64,000 bases of DNA from Cephaloticoccus sp. (lineage in GTDB: Bacteria > Verrucomicrobiota > Verrucomicrobiia > Opitutales > Opitutaceae), in assembly GCA_030833445.1 (NCBI GenBank), contig JAURHD010000001.1, forward strand, positions 124,001-188,000. The letters run 5' to 3'. The position numbers and the translations under genes were made by a program. Under the pieces are notes generated by a model. The model was not told the origin of the DNA and did no database searches. It saw only the letters and a list, made by a program, of their open reading frames with translations. Shown piece by piece: positions 26,230-34,873 of the stretch. The stretch's first letter is position 1. The number at the start of each line of letters is the position of its first letter.

Positions 26230-28443
26230 ATGGCCTCCACCTCCACTTCCCACACCTGGACGTTTTTTCGCACCGGCGGTATCGACCAAGTCGCCCTCAA
26301 TCGTGGCGCAGATCTGCTCCACCTCGACCAACTGGATCAAAAGCTTTGGGTGGCCCTGAGCTGTCCGGTCAAGGGGCTCAACCTCGACGAAAAAACCCTC
26401 GCGCTCATTGATGCCGATGGCGACGGCCGCATCCGGGTGCCTGAGTTACTGGCGGCGGTGAAGTGGGCTGCCGCGCGGGTGAACAACCCGGGCGACCTGC
26501 TACTGGGCAAGGACAGCCTGGCGCTCGATGCCATCAATACCTGCACCCCGGAAGGAGCCATCCTCCAAGCTTCCGCCCGCCAGATTCTTCGTAGTTTGAA
26601 CAAGGAAGCCGACGGCGCGCTCACCACCGCCGACGCCGCCAACACCGCGGCCATTTTTTCTGCCAGCGTGCTCAACGGTTCGGGGATCATCACCCCGGAA
26701 GCCACCGAGGCGCCCGAGCTGCAAACCCTGATCAAGGATATCATCACCTGCAGTGGCGGCGCGGAGGCTCGTTCGGGAGCCATCGGAGTGACGGAAGGGC
26801 AAATCCACACCTTCTTCGCCGACCTCGGCGCTTACACCACGTGGGTGGAACAAAGCGGCACCAAGGACATTGCCGTGCTCGGCGATGCTACCGCGGCCGC
26901 CTGCAGTGCGATCAAGGCCGTGCGCGCCAAGGTAGAAGACTATTTCGCCCGCTGCCGCATGGCCGCGTTTGATCAACGCGCCATTGCCGCGCTCAACCGC
27001 AGTGAATCCGAATACCTCGCGATCGCGGCCAAGGATCTGAAGCTTTCGGCCGAGGAAGTTGCGGAGTTTCCGCTGGCCCGCATCGAATCCAGCCAACTGT
27101 TGCCGCTGCTCGAAGGCGTCAATCCTGCTTGGACCAAGGCGCTTGAGACGTTGCACAAGACGGCCGTCACGCCGATCCTCGGGGCGGAAAAAACTTCCAT
27201 CAGCGCGGCCGAGTGGACCACGCTCAACGCCAAGTTTGCCGCCTACGAAACTTGGTTGGGCGGCAAGGCGGGTTCCGCGGTGGAGACCCTCGGACTGCCC
27301 CGCGCCAAGGAAATCCTCAACGGCAAAGGCCGGGAAGCGCTGGATGCGCTCGTCGCCAAGGACAAGTCGCTCGAGCCGGAATTCAAGGCCATCAGTGATG
27401 TGGAACGACTGGCGCGCTATCACCGCGATCTGCGCGACCTGCTGCACAACTTCGTCAACTTCGCCGATTTCTATTCCCGCGACCGCCACGCCGTGTTCCA
27501 AGCCGGCACGCTGTTTCTGGACAGCCGTTCCTGTGATCTCTGTGTGCAGGTGGATAGTCCCGCAGCCCACGCGACTCTCGCGGCGATGAGCAAAGCCTAC
27601 ATCGCGTATGTCGAATGCGCCCGGCAGGGCAGCCCGAAGATCAATATCGCCGCGTGCTTCACCCAAGGTGACAGCGATTACTTGTTCGTTGGCCGGCACG
27701 GCGTGTTCTATGACCGCAAGGGTCGCGATTGGGATGCCACCATTACCAAGCTGATCGACAGTCCGATCAGTGTGCGGCAGGCCTTCTTTTCCCCTTATAA
27801 AAAGGTCATCCGCTTCATCGAGGAGCAGGTGGCTAAGCGCGCCGCCGCCGCGGATAGCGACGCTACCAAGGCGCTCGAAGGCGCCGCGCTGAAAACCGCG
27901 GATACCGCCACAGCGGGCAAGCCGGTCGCTGCGGTCGGCAAACCCAATTTTGAAGTCGGCACCGTCGCCGCCCTCGGCGTAGGTATCGGTGCCATCGGCA
28001 CATTACTCGGTGGATTTGTCGCCGGGTTCCTCGGCCTCGGTTTCTTCATGCCGCTCGGCATCATCGGCATCGTCTTGTTGATCTCCGGCCCTTCGATGTT
28101 GATCGCTTGGCTGAAACTTCGGCAGCGCAACCTCGGCCCGATTCTCGATGCCAATGGCTGGGCCATTAATGGTCGCGTAAAAATTTCCGTGCCCTTCGGC
28201 ACTGCGCTGACCGACCAAGCGGAGTTGCCGAAAAATTCCACCCGTATTCTCGGCGATCCGTATGCCCCGAAGAAACACCCGGTGCGCACGTGGTCACTGG
28301 TAATTGTTGCGCTGGCCTTGGGTGCCTTGGCCATCCGGCTAGATCACCATCGGCGCGGACATTATTTCTGGCAGCCCACCCCGCCACCGCCCGTCGTGGT
28401 GCCGGTGGAAGTGCCGGCCAATGCCGCCGAACCGGCCAAATAA
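26230..28443 (+). CDS. Uncharacterised EF-hand-like membrane protein
   Basis: A 737-residue protein I do not recognise as a named family. The N-terminal part contains one good EF-hand calcium loop, DADGDGRIRVPEL (near residue 61), and a second degenerate one around NKEADGALTTADA. A long, mostly alpha-helical, Ala-rich central region follows to about residue 560. The C-terminal part has a Gly-rich hydrophobic pair of helices (about 578-630) and another helix near 685-700, then a Pro-rich tail. Most of the protein would be soluble, with a membrane-anchored end. It follows the methyltransferase gene by 75 bases and is convergent with a ligase gene. No function is assigned. Confidence 0.8.
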   Translation: MASTSTSHTWTFFRTGGIDQVALNRGADLLHLDQLDQKLWVALSCPVKGLNLDEKTLALIDADGDGRIRVPELLAAVKWAAARVNNPGDLLLGKDSLALDAINTCTPEGAILQASARQILRSLNKEADGALTTADAANTAAIFSASVLNGSGIITPEATEAPELQTLIKDIITCSGGAEARSGAIGVTEGQIHTFFADLGAYTTWVEQSGTKDIAVLGDATAAACSAIKAVRAKVEDYFARCRMAAFDQRAIAALNRSESEYLAIAAKDLKLSAEEVAEFPLARIESSQLLPLLEGVNPAWTKALETLHKTAVTPILGAEKTSISAAEWTTLNAKFAAYETWLGGKAGSAVETLGLPRAKEILNGKGREALDALVAKDKSLEPEFKAISDVERLARYHRDLRDLLHNFVNFADFYSRDRHAVFQAGTLFLDSRSCDLCVQVDSPAAHATLAAMSKAYIAYVECARQGSPKINIAACFTQGDSDYLFVGRHGVFYDRKGRDWDATITKLIDSPISVRQAFFSPYKKVIRFIEEQVAKRAAAADSDATKALEGAALKTADTATAGKPVAAVGKPNFEVGTVAALGVGIGAIGTLLGGFVAGFLGLGFFMPLGIIGIVLLISGPSMLIAWLKLRQRNLGPILDANGWAINGRVKISVPFGTALTDQAELPKNSTRILGDPYAPKKHPVRTWSLVIVALALGALAIRLDHHRRGHYFWQPTPPPPVVVPVEVPANAAEPAK

Positions 28444-28446
28444 TCC

Positions 28447-29166
28447 TCAGCGATACTCAATCCACTCAGTGGATGCGTATTGCTCGGTCAGGCCGTAGAG
28501 TTCGTCCTCGGCAAACTCCGGCCACGGCGTGGGCGCGGCTTCACATTGCAACGTCCGACCCAAGGTCGCAACGAAGGCCTCCTCAAACAGATCCCAGTCG
28601 AGTTGTCGGCCCAGTGCCGGACGCCAGATGGAACCCTGAAAAAGCAGACCCTGCTTGTTTCGTTTTTGGGCGGCGCCCGCAATCTTGGCCTCGGTGTCGG
28701 GGTGAACCACATCGTAGAGTTCGGCCCGCTGAAAACAGATGCCGCTGGGGCCGCAACCTTTGCCATCCTCGGGCGGCTCACAGGCTTCCTTGACCACCGC
28801 TGATACTCCATGCTCCCGCAGGGTCGCCGCCAATGCCTCATGGATCGTCCGGTAGCTTTGGGTCGCGGGTAACTCTTCCAACGCATGGCCACGCGGAATC
28901 ACGAGGGCGAAGGTCCAGTCCTCGCGATGATCGACCACCCCGCCACCGGTCGGCCGGCGGCAGAGGTCAAACGGTTCGTCATTAGGCGGCAGTTGTCCGC
29001 GCACAAACTCAATCTTCTGACTGTAGCCAAAGGTGAAGGCGGGACGGTGCCAGTCGTAGTGCCGAAAGCGCACGGCCACTTCGGGGTAGCGGCGCAACAG
29101 CAGAAAATCCGTCGCCATATTTTCCGCCGCGCCAGCCGCACGATTCGGGAGCCAGTGCAGCTTCAC
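28447..29166 (-). CDS. Lipoate-protein ligase A family protein
   Basis: A 239-residue protein with the biotin/lipoate ligase catalytic fold. Visible motifs are FTFGYSQKIEF, the RRPTGGGVVDH loop (substrate-binding, RR.TGGG), and the region KIAGAAQKRNKQGLLFQGSI with the conserved lysine that contacts lipoate or octanoate. Members attach lipoyl groups to E2 and GcvH proteins, or transfer octanoyl between carriers (LipM type). Which of these applies is not decidable here. The start is GTG at 29166. It is the last gene of a leftward group with pdxH and a sensor kinase, 30 bases after the kinase stop. Confidence 0.83.
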   Translation of the reverse strand: MKLHWLPNRAAGAAENMATDFLLLRRYPEVAVRFRHYDWHRPAFTFGYSQKIEFVRGQLPPNDEPFDLCRRPTGGGVVDHREDWTFALVIPRGHALEELPATQSYRTIHEALAATLREHGVSAVVKEACEPPEDGKGCGPSGICFQRAELYDVVHPDTEAKIAGAAQKRNKQGLLFQGSIWRPALGRQLDWDLFEEAFVATLGRTLQCEAAPTPWPEFAEDELYGLTEQYASTEWIEYR

Positions 29167-29196
29167 GGGCGACTTCCTTTTAATACCGACATGGGT

Positions 29197-30774
29197 TCAA
29201 GCATCCAGCAATCGGCGCACCGCCCGGAGCAGTTCACTCAGGGCAAATGGTTTGGGCAACGACATCTGGTGTTCGACCGGCAACCAGCGGAGGGTGCGTT
29301 GGGCATTGTGATTGCAGGCATTGAGCACGCGCAGGTCGGGTTCCGCCTTGTGCAAGGTCCGGGCCAGTTTTTCGCCTTCCGGAGTCAGATTGACCACGAG
29401 GATTCGCACCGGCTTCGGTGAGGTCGCCGCGCGGGACTTGCCCTCGGTTGAATTGGCTGCGTCCAGCGCCCGGTAACCGTCCGCCGTCAGCATGCCGGCG
29501 ACCATCTTGCGCAACACCTCATCCTCCTCGACGATCAGGACGACTTCATGACCCCTGGTCTCAGGCAGGGCTGGAATCGCCGGGGTGGGAGCATTCACCG
29601 GATATTCGGCCGGCTCGTTCACTTCAGGCAGGAGGATTTCAAACGTGGAGCCCACCAGCAGTTCACTGCGCGCGCTGATAAAACCGCCGCTCTGTTGCAC
29701 CACCCCGTAGACTGTGGCCAGACCCAGACCCGAGCCCTTGCCCGAAGGCTTGGTGGTGAAGAATGGTTCGAATAAACGCCCAAGGGTGTCGCGATCCATG
29801 CCGGTGCCATTGTCGGTGACCGTGAGCATTACATAACGACCGGGCGCGGCATCAGTCGCCCGCCGGTTTTGTCCCGCCTTTATCTCGCGGGTCGTCGTGC
29901 TGATGGTCACGCGGCCACGATCATGCAAGGCATCCCGGGCATTGAGCGTGAGATTAAGCAGCACTTGTTGAAACTGCACCGGATCGGTCCGCACGTGGGG
30001 CAGGCCTGATTCGAGTTCGAGTTCCAGTTTCCCCTTGTCGCCCAGCAAGCGGGTCAGGCCCTCGGCGTTTTCCTCGATGAATCGATTAATATCGATCACC
30101 CGGGGGACCATCGGCTGACGGCGGCCAAACGCGAGCAGCTGACGGGTCAGGTTGGAGGCCTTGCGCCCCGCATTATGAATTTCGGTGACGCTGTGCAGCG
30201 CGTCCGGATGCCCGACCAATTCCGGGGCGAGCATTTCGCAGTAGCCGTTGATAACCGAAAGCAGGTTGTTGAAATCGTGCGCGACCCCGCCGGACAGCCG
30301 GCCGACTGCCTCCATGCGCTGGTTGTGTCCCTCAATTTCCATCTGACCACGGCGCTCCGTGGTGTCACGGTAGGATGCGACCAACTGCTGCACCTCGCCG
30401 CGCGCATTCTTGATCGGACTGAAAAGCCAGGCCCCACTGAAGGTGGAACCGTCCTTGCGTCGGAGCGTGCTTTCGCCCGCCAAGGGTTGCTGCAGCTGCC
30501 TCGCCCGCAGCCATTGGGCGAGCCGAACTCGATCCCCCCGGTCCACATGGAGCAGCCCATGCGCCTGACCGGTCAGCTCATCCGCCGTGTAGCCGGACAT
30601 CCGGCAAAAGTTTTCATTGGCATACTCGATAATGAGGCCGTCCTTCAGCAACTTGCGACCAACGACAATGACTCCTTCGCCCAGCGAGTTCAGCGCCGCC
30701 GCCAGCTGGGCGGAGGAGGGCGGACGAGCCGCGCGCGGCTTTCGAGCACCACGGGTCTTGGGGGATTTTTTCAA
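29197..30774 (-). CDS. PAS-domain hybrid histidine kinase with degenerate receiver domain
   Basis: A roughly 525-residue cytoplasmic kinase with no membrane helices. A PAS domain (about residues 20-140) senses a signal, then a HisKA domain has H166 in [11 protein letters not shown]. The HATPase domain has an N box [27 protein letters not shown] and GSGLGLATV. The C-terminal receiver-like domain (about 410-520) keeps the acidic pocket IVEEDE and the KPF lysine, but the phosphoacceptor Asp is replaced by Asn462 in LVVNLTPEG. Thus phosphotransfer to its own receiver is unlikely. A TTG start at 30774 overlaps the pdxH stop (TTGA); another TTG at 30798 is possible. No partner response regulator is adjacent. 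Confidence 0.87.
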   Translation of the reverse strand: MKKSPKTRGARKPRAARPPSSAQLAAALNSLGEGVIVVGRKLLKDGLIIEYANENFCRMSGYTADELTGQAHGLLHVDRGDRVRLAQWLRARQLQQPLAGESTLRRKDGSTFSGAWLFSPIKNARGEVQQLVASYRDTTERRGQMEIEGHNQRMEAVGRLSGGVAHDFNNLLSVINGYCEMLAPELVGHPDALHSVTEIHNAGRKASNLTRQLLAFGRRQPMVPRVIDINRFIEENAEGLTRLLGDKGKLELELESGLPHVRTDPVQFQQVLLNLTLNARDALHDRGRVTISTTTREIKAGQNRRATDAAPGRYVMLTVTDNGTGMDRDTLGRLFEPFFTTKPSGKGSGLGLATVYGVVQQSGGFISARSELLVGSTFEILLPEVNEPAEYPVNAPTPAIPALPETRGHEVVLIVEEDEVLRKMVAGMLTADGYRALDAANSTEGKSRAATSPKPVRILVVNLTPEGEKLARTLHKAEPDLRVLNACNHNAQRTLRWLPVEHQMSLPKPFALSELLRAVRRLLDA

Positions 30775-31409
30775 GGTGATAGCCGCTCTACGGTCCAACT
30801 GCCATCCGACTCGCGACGATAGCGCAGCCGGTCATGCAATCGACTGCGCCGACCCTGCCAAAATTCGACCGTCTCCGGCGCCATGCGATACCCACCCCAG
30901 AAGGGGGGCAACGGCACCACCTGGCCGGCGTATTTTTTCTCCACCGCCTTCATGTTCTCCTCGAGGCCGCTGCGGCCGGATATGATCGAACTTTGTTGTG
31001 AAGCCCAAGCCCCGAACTGGCTGGCCAGGGGTCGGCTGTGAAAATACGCCGCGGCCTCTTCCCGCGAGACCTTCGTGATGGTGCCATGCACGAGCACCTG
31101 CCGCTCCAGTGCCACCCAGGGAAACACCAAAGCGGCCTGCGGATTGCCGTCGAGTTCACGGCCCTTGCGGCTCTCCATGTTGGTATAAAATACAAAACCC
31201 CGGCCATCCACGCCTTTAAGCAGCACCGTGCGGGCGGAAGGCCGGCCATCGCGGGTCGACGTGGCCAGCGTCATCGCATTGGGCTCAACCAGTTTGGCCG
31301 CCTCGGCCTCCTGAAACCATTTGTCGAACTGACGGAACGGATCCTTCGCTAGGTCCGCTTCCTTCAGCCCGGCAAGGCTGTATTCTTTTCTAAGATCGGC
31401 CAGGGTCAT
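30771..31409 (-). CDS. pdxH: Pyridoxamine 5'-phosphate oxidase
   Basis: A 212-residue FMN-dependent enzyme that oxidises pyridoxine or pyridoxamine 5'-phosphate to pyridoxal 5'-phosphate. Signature elements are [36 protein letters not shown] (FMN-binding) and the C-terminal [25 protein letters not shown], a diagnostic end of the family. Length is normal. It is followed on the same strand by a sensor kinase whose likely TTG start overlaps the pdxH stop codon. No SD sequence precedes the ATG at 31409. Confidence 0.95.
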   Translation of the reverse strand: MTLADLRKEYSLAGLKEADLAKDPFRQFDKWFQEAEAAKLVEPNAMTLATSTRDGRPSARTVLLKGVDGRGFVFYTNMESRKGRELDGNPQAALVFPWVALERQVLVHGTITKVSREEAAAYFHSRPLASQFGAWASQQSSIISGRSGLEENMKAVEKKYAGQVVPLPPFWGGYRMAPETVEFWQGRRSRLHDRLRYRRESDGSWTVERLSP

Positions 31410-31452
31410 GATTTGCCTGCAACGTGAGCCTACCGGTCACGCCTGTCAAAAA

Positions 31453-31932
31453 TCATCTGGTTAATCGGGTGATCCACTCGGCCGCCGCAGGAAAGTCGGC
31501 CAGCAGCGAGGCGCGTTCACCCAAAGTGAAATCCCGGTCGTCCCACCCCGGCGTCATCGTGCATCCCAGCAACGACCAACCCCGTGGACTCGCCTCCACC
31601 AACTGCGCTCCCTGCCAGGTTCCTCCAGGCACGACCTGTTGCGGAATTTGTCCCGCCCCCAAGTCGGACCCAAGGGTCACCAGCTTCGGGGGGCCTCCCG
31701 CAGGAATTAACTGCACCAGCCGCACTGGATCCCCCAAGTAAAAATGCCAGATCTCGTCGGACGCCAACCGGTGCAGGGCGGAAAAAGAATCCCGCGTGAT
31801 CAGGAAATAAATCGCCGTCCCAGTCGTGCGACCAGCCACCATGGGACCCGTCCACGTGCGCCGATAAAATCCACCTTCATGGGGCAGGGGCTGCAGACCG
31901 AATTGCGCGATGATATTTTCCGCCTCGTGCAT
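31453..31932 (-). CDS. Cupin-fold protein, DUF985 family
   Basis: A 159-residue protein with a double-stranded beta-helix. The family opening is recognisable: LPHEGGFYRRTWTGP, then TAIYFLITRDSFSALHRLASDEIWHFYLGDPV with the histidine-containing cupin motif. The C-terminal part has TMTPGWDDRDFTLGERASLLADFP, also typical. The biochemical activity of this family is not established. It lies 43 bases before pdxH on the same strand and is divergent, by 30 bases, from a TauE/SafE permease. A DUF985 identification rests on memory of motif patterns. Confidence 0.8.
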   Translation of the reverse strand: MHEAENIIAQFGLQPLPHEGGFYRRTWTGPMVAGRTTGTAIYFLITRDSFSALHRLASDEIWHFYLGDPVRLVQLIPAGGPPKLVTLGSDLGAGQIPQQVVPGGTWQGAQLVEASPRGWSLLGCTMTPGWDDRDFTLGERASLLADFPAAAEWITRLTR

Positions 31933-31962
31933 CGCCGCCTAGGTCAACAGGCTTCGCGCTGC

Positions 31963-32721
31963 ATGTCACTCTGGCATTATCCCGTGCTGTTTCTTACCGG
32001 CATTATCGCCGGGCTAGTCGATTCCACGGCGGGTGGGGGCGGCATCATCACCGTGCCGGTGCTGCTCAATTTCGGGCTGCCGGTGCCACTCGCCCTTGGC
32101 ACTAATAAACTGCAATCCTCCTTCGGTAGCGTTTCGGCCGCTTGGCATTATTCCCGGGCCGGGGTGGTGAAGTTTCGCGACTGCCGGCTCGGCATTGTCA
32201 TGACCCTGATTGGCGCGGCGCTCGGTGCTCTCACGGTGGAGCTGATCGATTCACAATTACTCGGACAGCTCATTCCCTGGCTGCTCGGCGGCATATTGCT
32301 TTACACCCTAATTCGCCCCCGGGTGGGTGAGCAGGATCATCCGCCGCGGTTGCCTTGGGCGTGGTTTTATACCGCTTTTGGCCTGGGGATTGGTTTTTAC
32401 GACGGATTCTTCGGGCCCGGCACCGGCGCCTTCTGGGCCATGGCCTTTGTCATCGTGCAGGGCCAGAACTTCGTGAAGGCCACCGGTCATACCAAGGTCA
32501 TGAATGCGACCAGCAATCTCGCCTCGCTGGCGGTGTTTCTCTGGCACGGCAGTGTGTTGTTCAGCGCGGGGATCGCCATGGGGGTGGGTCAGATGATCGG
32601 CGCCAAGATTGGCAGCGGATTGGTCGTGAAGGGCGGGGTGCGCTTTGTGCGACCATTGTTTCTGGTAGTGGTCACCGTTACCCTCGGCCGGTTGATCTAT
32701 CTGGCCGTCACCGCACCCTGA
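31963..32721 (+). CDS. TSUP (TauE/SafE) family permease
   Basis: A 252-residue membrane protein with about eight helices. Motifs of the family are GIIAGLVDSTAGGGGIITVPVLL in helix 1-2, ALGTNKLQSSFGSVSAAWHY, and in the second half GFYDGFFGPGTGAFW followed by HTKVMNATSNLASLAVF. The two repeated halves share the G-G/P-G-T-G pattern. Members export sulfite, sulfoacetate or import small anions; the substrate is unknown here. The frame is open upstream into the divergent DUF985 gene, but the ATG at 31963 gives the normal N-terminus MSLWHYPVLFLTG. Confidence 0.9.
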   Translation: MSLWHYPVLFLTGIIAGLVDSTAGGGGIITVPVLLNFGLPVPLALGTNKLQSSFGSVSAAWHYSRAGVVKFRDCRLGIVMTLIGAALGALTVELIDSQLLGQLIPWLLGGILLYTLIRPRVGEQDHPPRLPWAWFYTAFGLGIGFYDGFFGPGTGAFWAMAFVIVQGQNFVKATGHTKVMNATSNLASLAVFLWHGSVLFSAGIAMGVGQMIGAKIGSGLVVKGGVRFVRPLFLVVVTVTLGRLIYLAVTAP

Positions 32722-32750
32722 GTCATACTTAAGCCAAAACCATTTTACCC

Positions 32751-33998
32751 ATGCCGATTACACCCGCCGCCTACATCGATACCCATTCCGCCGATTTGAT
32801 TCGCCGTCTGCAAAAACTCGTCGGCACCTCCACCGTCAATCCGCCCGGGGAAAACTACGCCCCGATCACCGCCTACCTCGTCAATGAAATGAATGCCATC
32901 GGCCTGAAGACCAAACGACTGACGGTGCCGATGGCCGAAGTGAAGAAAGTGCTCCCGGCCGACCAGCATGCTTTTCCCCGTTACAACGTGCTCGGCAAAC
33001 TCGCCGCCAAGGGCGCGAAGAAAACCATCCACTTCAACGCCCACTACGATGTCGTGCCGGTCTCGGGCCAATGGAAACACGGCAGCCCCTTCAGCGGCAA
33101 AGTCGAGGGTGATTGGATCTATGGCCGCGGCACGGCCGACATGAAGGGCTCCATTGCCAGTCTCCTGCTCGCCATCCAGTCCCTGACGGCGACCCAAACC
33201 ATCCCAAAGATGAACATCGAGGTGTCGTTCACCGCGGATGAAGAAACCGACTCTCTCCTCGGGGCCGGTTGGTTGGTGGAAAACGCCCCCATCAAACCCG
33301 ACTACGCCATCGTTATGGAGGGCGGGGAGCTCAACCAAGTCTGCTGCGGCCACAACGGCGTGGTCTGGCTCGAAGTGACGGTGCATGGTCAGGCCGCCCA
33401 TGGTTCGACCCCTGAAGCCGGGATCAACGCCCTCGAAAAAATGTCCGCCCTCGTGCTGGCTCTGGACGCCTACAAACAAAAACTGGCGAAGCGCGTGTTC
33501 AAAACGCCCGACGGCAAGACGATGCGCCCCACCATCAATCTTGGCGGTGTCTTCTCCGCGGGTGAAGGCGGCAAGATCAACACCGTGCCAGCCCTCGCCA
33601 AATTTTCGATCGATCGCCGCGTCCTCGCCGTCGAAACCGTCGAGAGTGCCGAACGTGAACTGCGCCAAGTCCTCACCGTCGCGGCGAAGAAAATCCCGCA
33701 GTGCAAAATCACCATCGACAAGGTTTCCGATAATCACCCGTGCTACAACAAGCCCACGCATCCCTTCTTCGCCGCGATGGCGACGACGGTCACCCAGGTG
33801 CGCAAACAGCAGTCGGTCTTTCACGTCTCCGCCGGGTTCAACGACATGCACTTCTTTTCGCACCACCTGAAGATTCCGACCCTCGGCTATGGTCCCGGCG
33901 GCGAGGACATCCACGCGATCGACGAACGAGCCCGGATCAAAGAGCTCATCCGCTCCGCTAAAATCTACGCCGAATTGTTAACGACTTTTGCAGGGTGA
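32751..33998 (+). CDS. M20-family metallopeptidase / deacylase (ArgE/DapE-like)
   Basis: A 415-residue di-zinc hydrolase. Metal-site motifs are FNAHYDVVP (His ligand), YGRGTADMKG (bridging Asp), FTADEETDS (catalytic Glu and ligand), and GPGGEDIHAIDE (C-terminal His ligand). The lid domain contains GQAAHGSTPEAG with the substrate-contacting His. Family members remove acyl groups from amino acids or cleave short peptides; the closest named groups are ArgE/DapE. Nothing in the neighbourhood identifies the substrate. It begins 29 bases after the permease stop and could be cotranscribed with it. Confidence 0.9.
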   Translation: MPITPAAYIDTHSADLIRRLQKLVGTSTVNPPGENYAPITAYLVNEMNAIGLKTKRLTVPMAEVKKVLPADQHAFPRYNVLGKLAAKGAKKTIHFNAHYDVVPVSGQWKHGSPFSGKVEGDWIYGRGTADMKGSIASLLLAIQSLTATQTIPKMNIEVSFTADEETDSLLGAGWLVENAPIKPDYAIVMEGGELNQVCCGHNGVVWLEVTVHGQAAHGSTPEAGINALEKMSALVLALDAYKQKLAKRVFKTPDGKTMRPTINLGGVFSAGEGGKINTVPALAKFSIDRRVLAVETVESAERELRQVLTVAAKKIPQCKITIDKVSDNHPCYNKPTHPFFAAMATTVTQVRKQQSVFHVSAGFNDMHFFSHHLKIPTLGYGPGGEDIHAIDERARIKELIRSAKIYAELLTTFAG

Positions 33999-34010
33999 GT
34001 TCAGGATATC

Positions 34011-34170
34011 CCGCGGATGGCGCGGATTAACACGGATAAAAACTGCGTTAATATAAACCGCTAATTAGCGCTGATTCTCACTAATAGACCCCCCACGGAC
34101 AGGGATCTCACCCGCCCTCTTCAATTTGAGCATATAGTAGTCCATCCGTAATTATCCGCGTGATCCGCGG
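34011..34170. repeat. Imperfect palindromic repeat of GCGGAT words between convergent genes
   Basis: Arms of 28 bases at 34011-34038 and 34143-34170 are inverted copies matching at most positions. The left arm starts CCGCGGATGGCGCGGATTAA; the right arm ends TGATCCGCGG. About 104 AT-rich bases separate them. It fills the gap between the convergent M20 and marC genes. Its words differ from the ACACAG/CACGGAG repeats elsewhere, so it is a second class. Confidence 0.75.
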
Positions 34171-34187
34171 AATAATTTCCGGGGCTT

Positions 34188-34760
34188 TCACGCCGCCAAG
34201 CCACGGCGGATCATGTTGATCGCGATGGCGGCGAGCAGCATGGAGATGATCTTCGAGATCGCCCGCAAACCGGTCGGGCCGATCTTGCGCCCCAGCCAGT
34301 CGCTGTAGCCAAAGGCCAGTGCGACCATGGCGAGATTGGCTACAAGTGCGGCCAACGTCGGCCAGACGCCCACCGTGTTGGTCAATAAGAGCAGCGTGGC
34401 AATCGTCGCCGGCCCGGCAATCAGCGGCATGCCGAGCGGCACGACCCCGAATCCCTCCACCAACGGTGCCGGTTCTTCGGCCGCCGAGTGAATCAAGTCG
34501 CGCGCCGCCAGGATAAACAGGATCAGTCCGCCCGCGATTTGGAAGTCACTCACCGTAATGCCCAAGGCGGCAAAAATGCTTTGCCCGAGGAACAGAAACA
34601 ACAGCGCCACCCCACCGCCGGTCAGGGTTGCCTGCCGGGCAATCTTGCGCCGGGCCACCAAGGCGGTGCCGCGACTGAGCGCGAGAAAGATTGCCGCCAA
34701 GCCAATGGGATCCACCGCCACGAAAAGTGGTATGAAGGCCTGGATGAAACGGTCGAGCAT
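34188..34760 (-). CDS. MarC-family integral membrane protein
   Basis: A 190-residue protein with six hydrophobic segments. The opening FIPLFVAVDPIGLAAIFLAL with the conserved DP motif in helix 1 and the LVPLGMPLIAGPATIATLLLL segment (here VVPLGMPLIAGPATIA) are diagnostic of the MarC family. Despite its name, MarC was shown not to contribute to multiple antibiotic resistance in E. coli, and the transported substrate is unknown. It is convergent with the M20 gene across a palindromic repeat, and 113 bases downstream of the PEP-CTERM gene on the same strand, beyond a terminator. Confidence 0.9.
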   Translation of the reverse strand: MLDRFIQAFIPLFVAVDPIGLAAIFLALSRGTALVARRKIARQATLTGGGVALLFLFLGQSIFAALGITVSDFQIAGGLILFILAARDLIHSAAEEPAPLVEGFGVVPLGMPLIAGPATIATLLLLTNTVGVWPTLAALVANLAMVALAFGYSDWLGRKIGPTGLRAISKIISMLLAAIAINMIRRGLAA

Positions 34761-34822
34761 GCCGCAGTATCATCACGGCGCCCCGCCTGCTGCAAGCCCA
34801 GCCCCCGGTGGCACCGGGACGC

Positions 34823-34848
34823 AAAAAAGGCCGGGGATTCTCCCGGCC
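34823..34848 (-). terminator. Rho-independent terminator after the PEP-CTERM gene
   Basis: On the minus strand GGCCGGG and CCCGGCC pair around a 6-base loop (34842-34848 with 34829-34835) and are followed by six T residues (A-run 34823-34828 on the plus strand). It starts 25 bases after the stop codon of the PEP-CTERM gene. Confidence 0.8.
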
Positions 34849-34873
34849 TCGGGGAACCTTTGAGAATTGCAGC

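Noticed and set aside
32745-33914. Minus-strand open frame opposite the M20 peptidase gene
   Set aside because: The plus strand has all metal-binding motifs of M20 enzymes; the antisense product has no recognisable domain.
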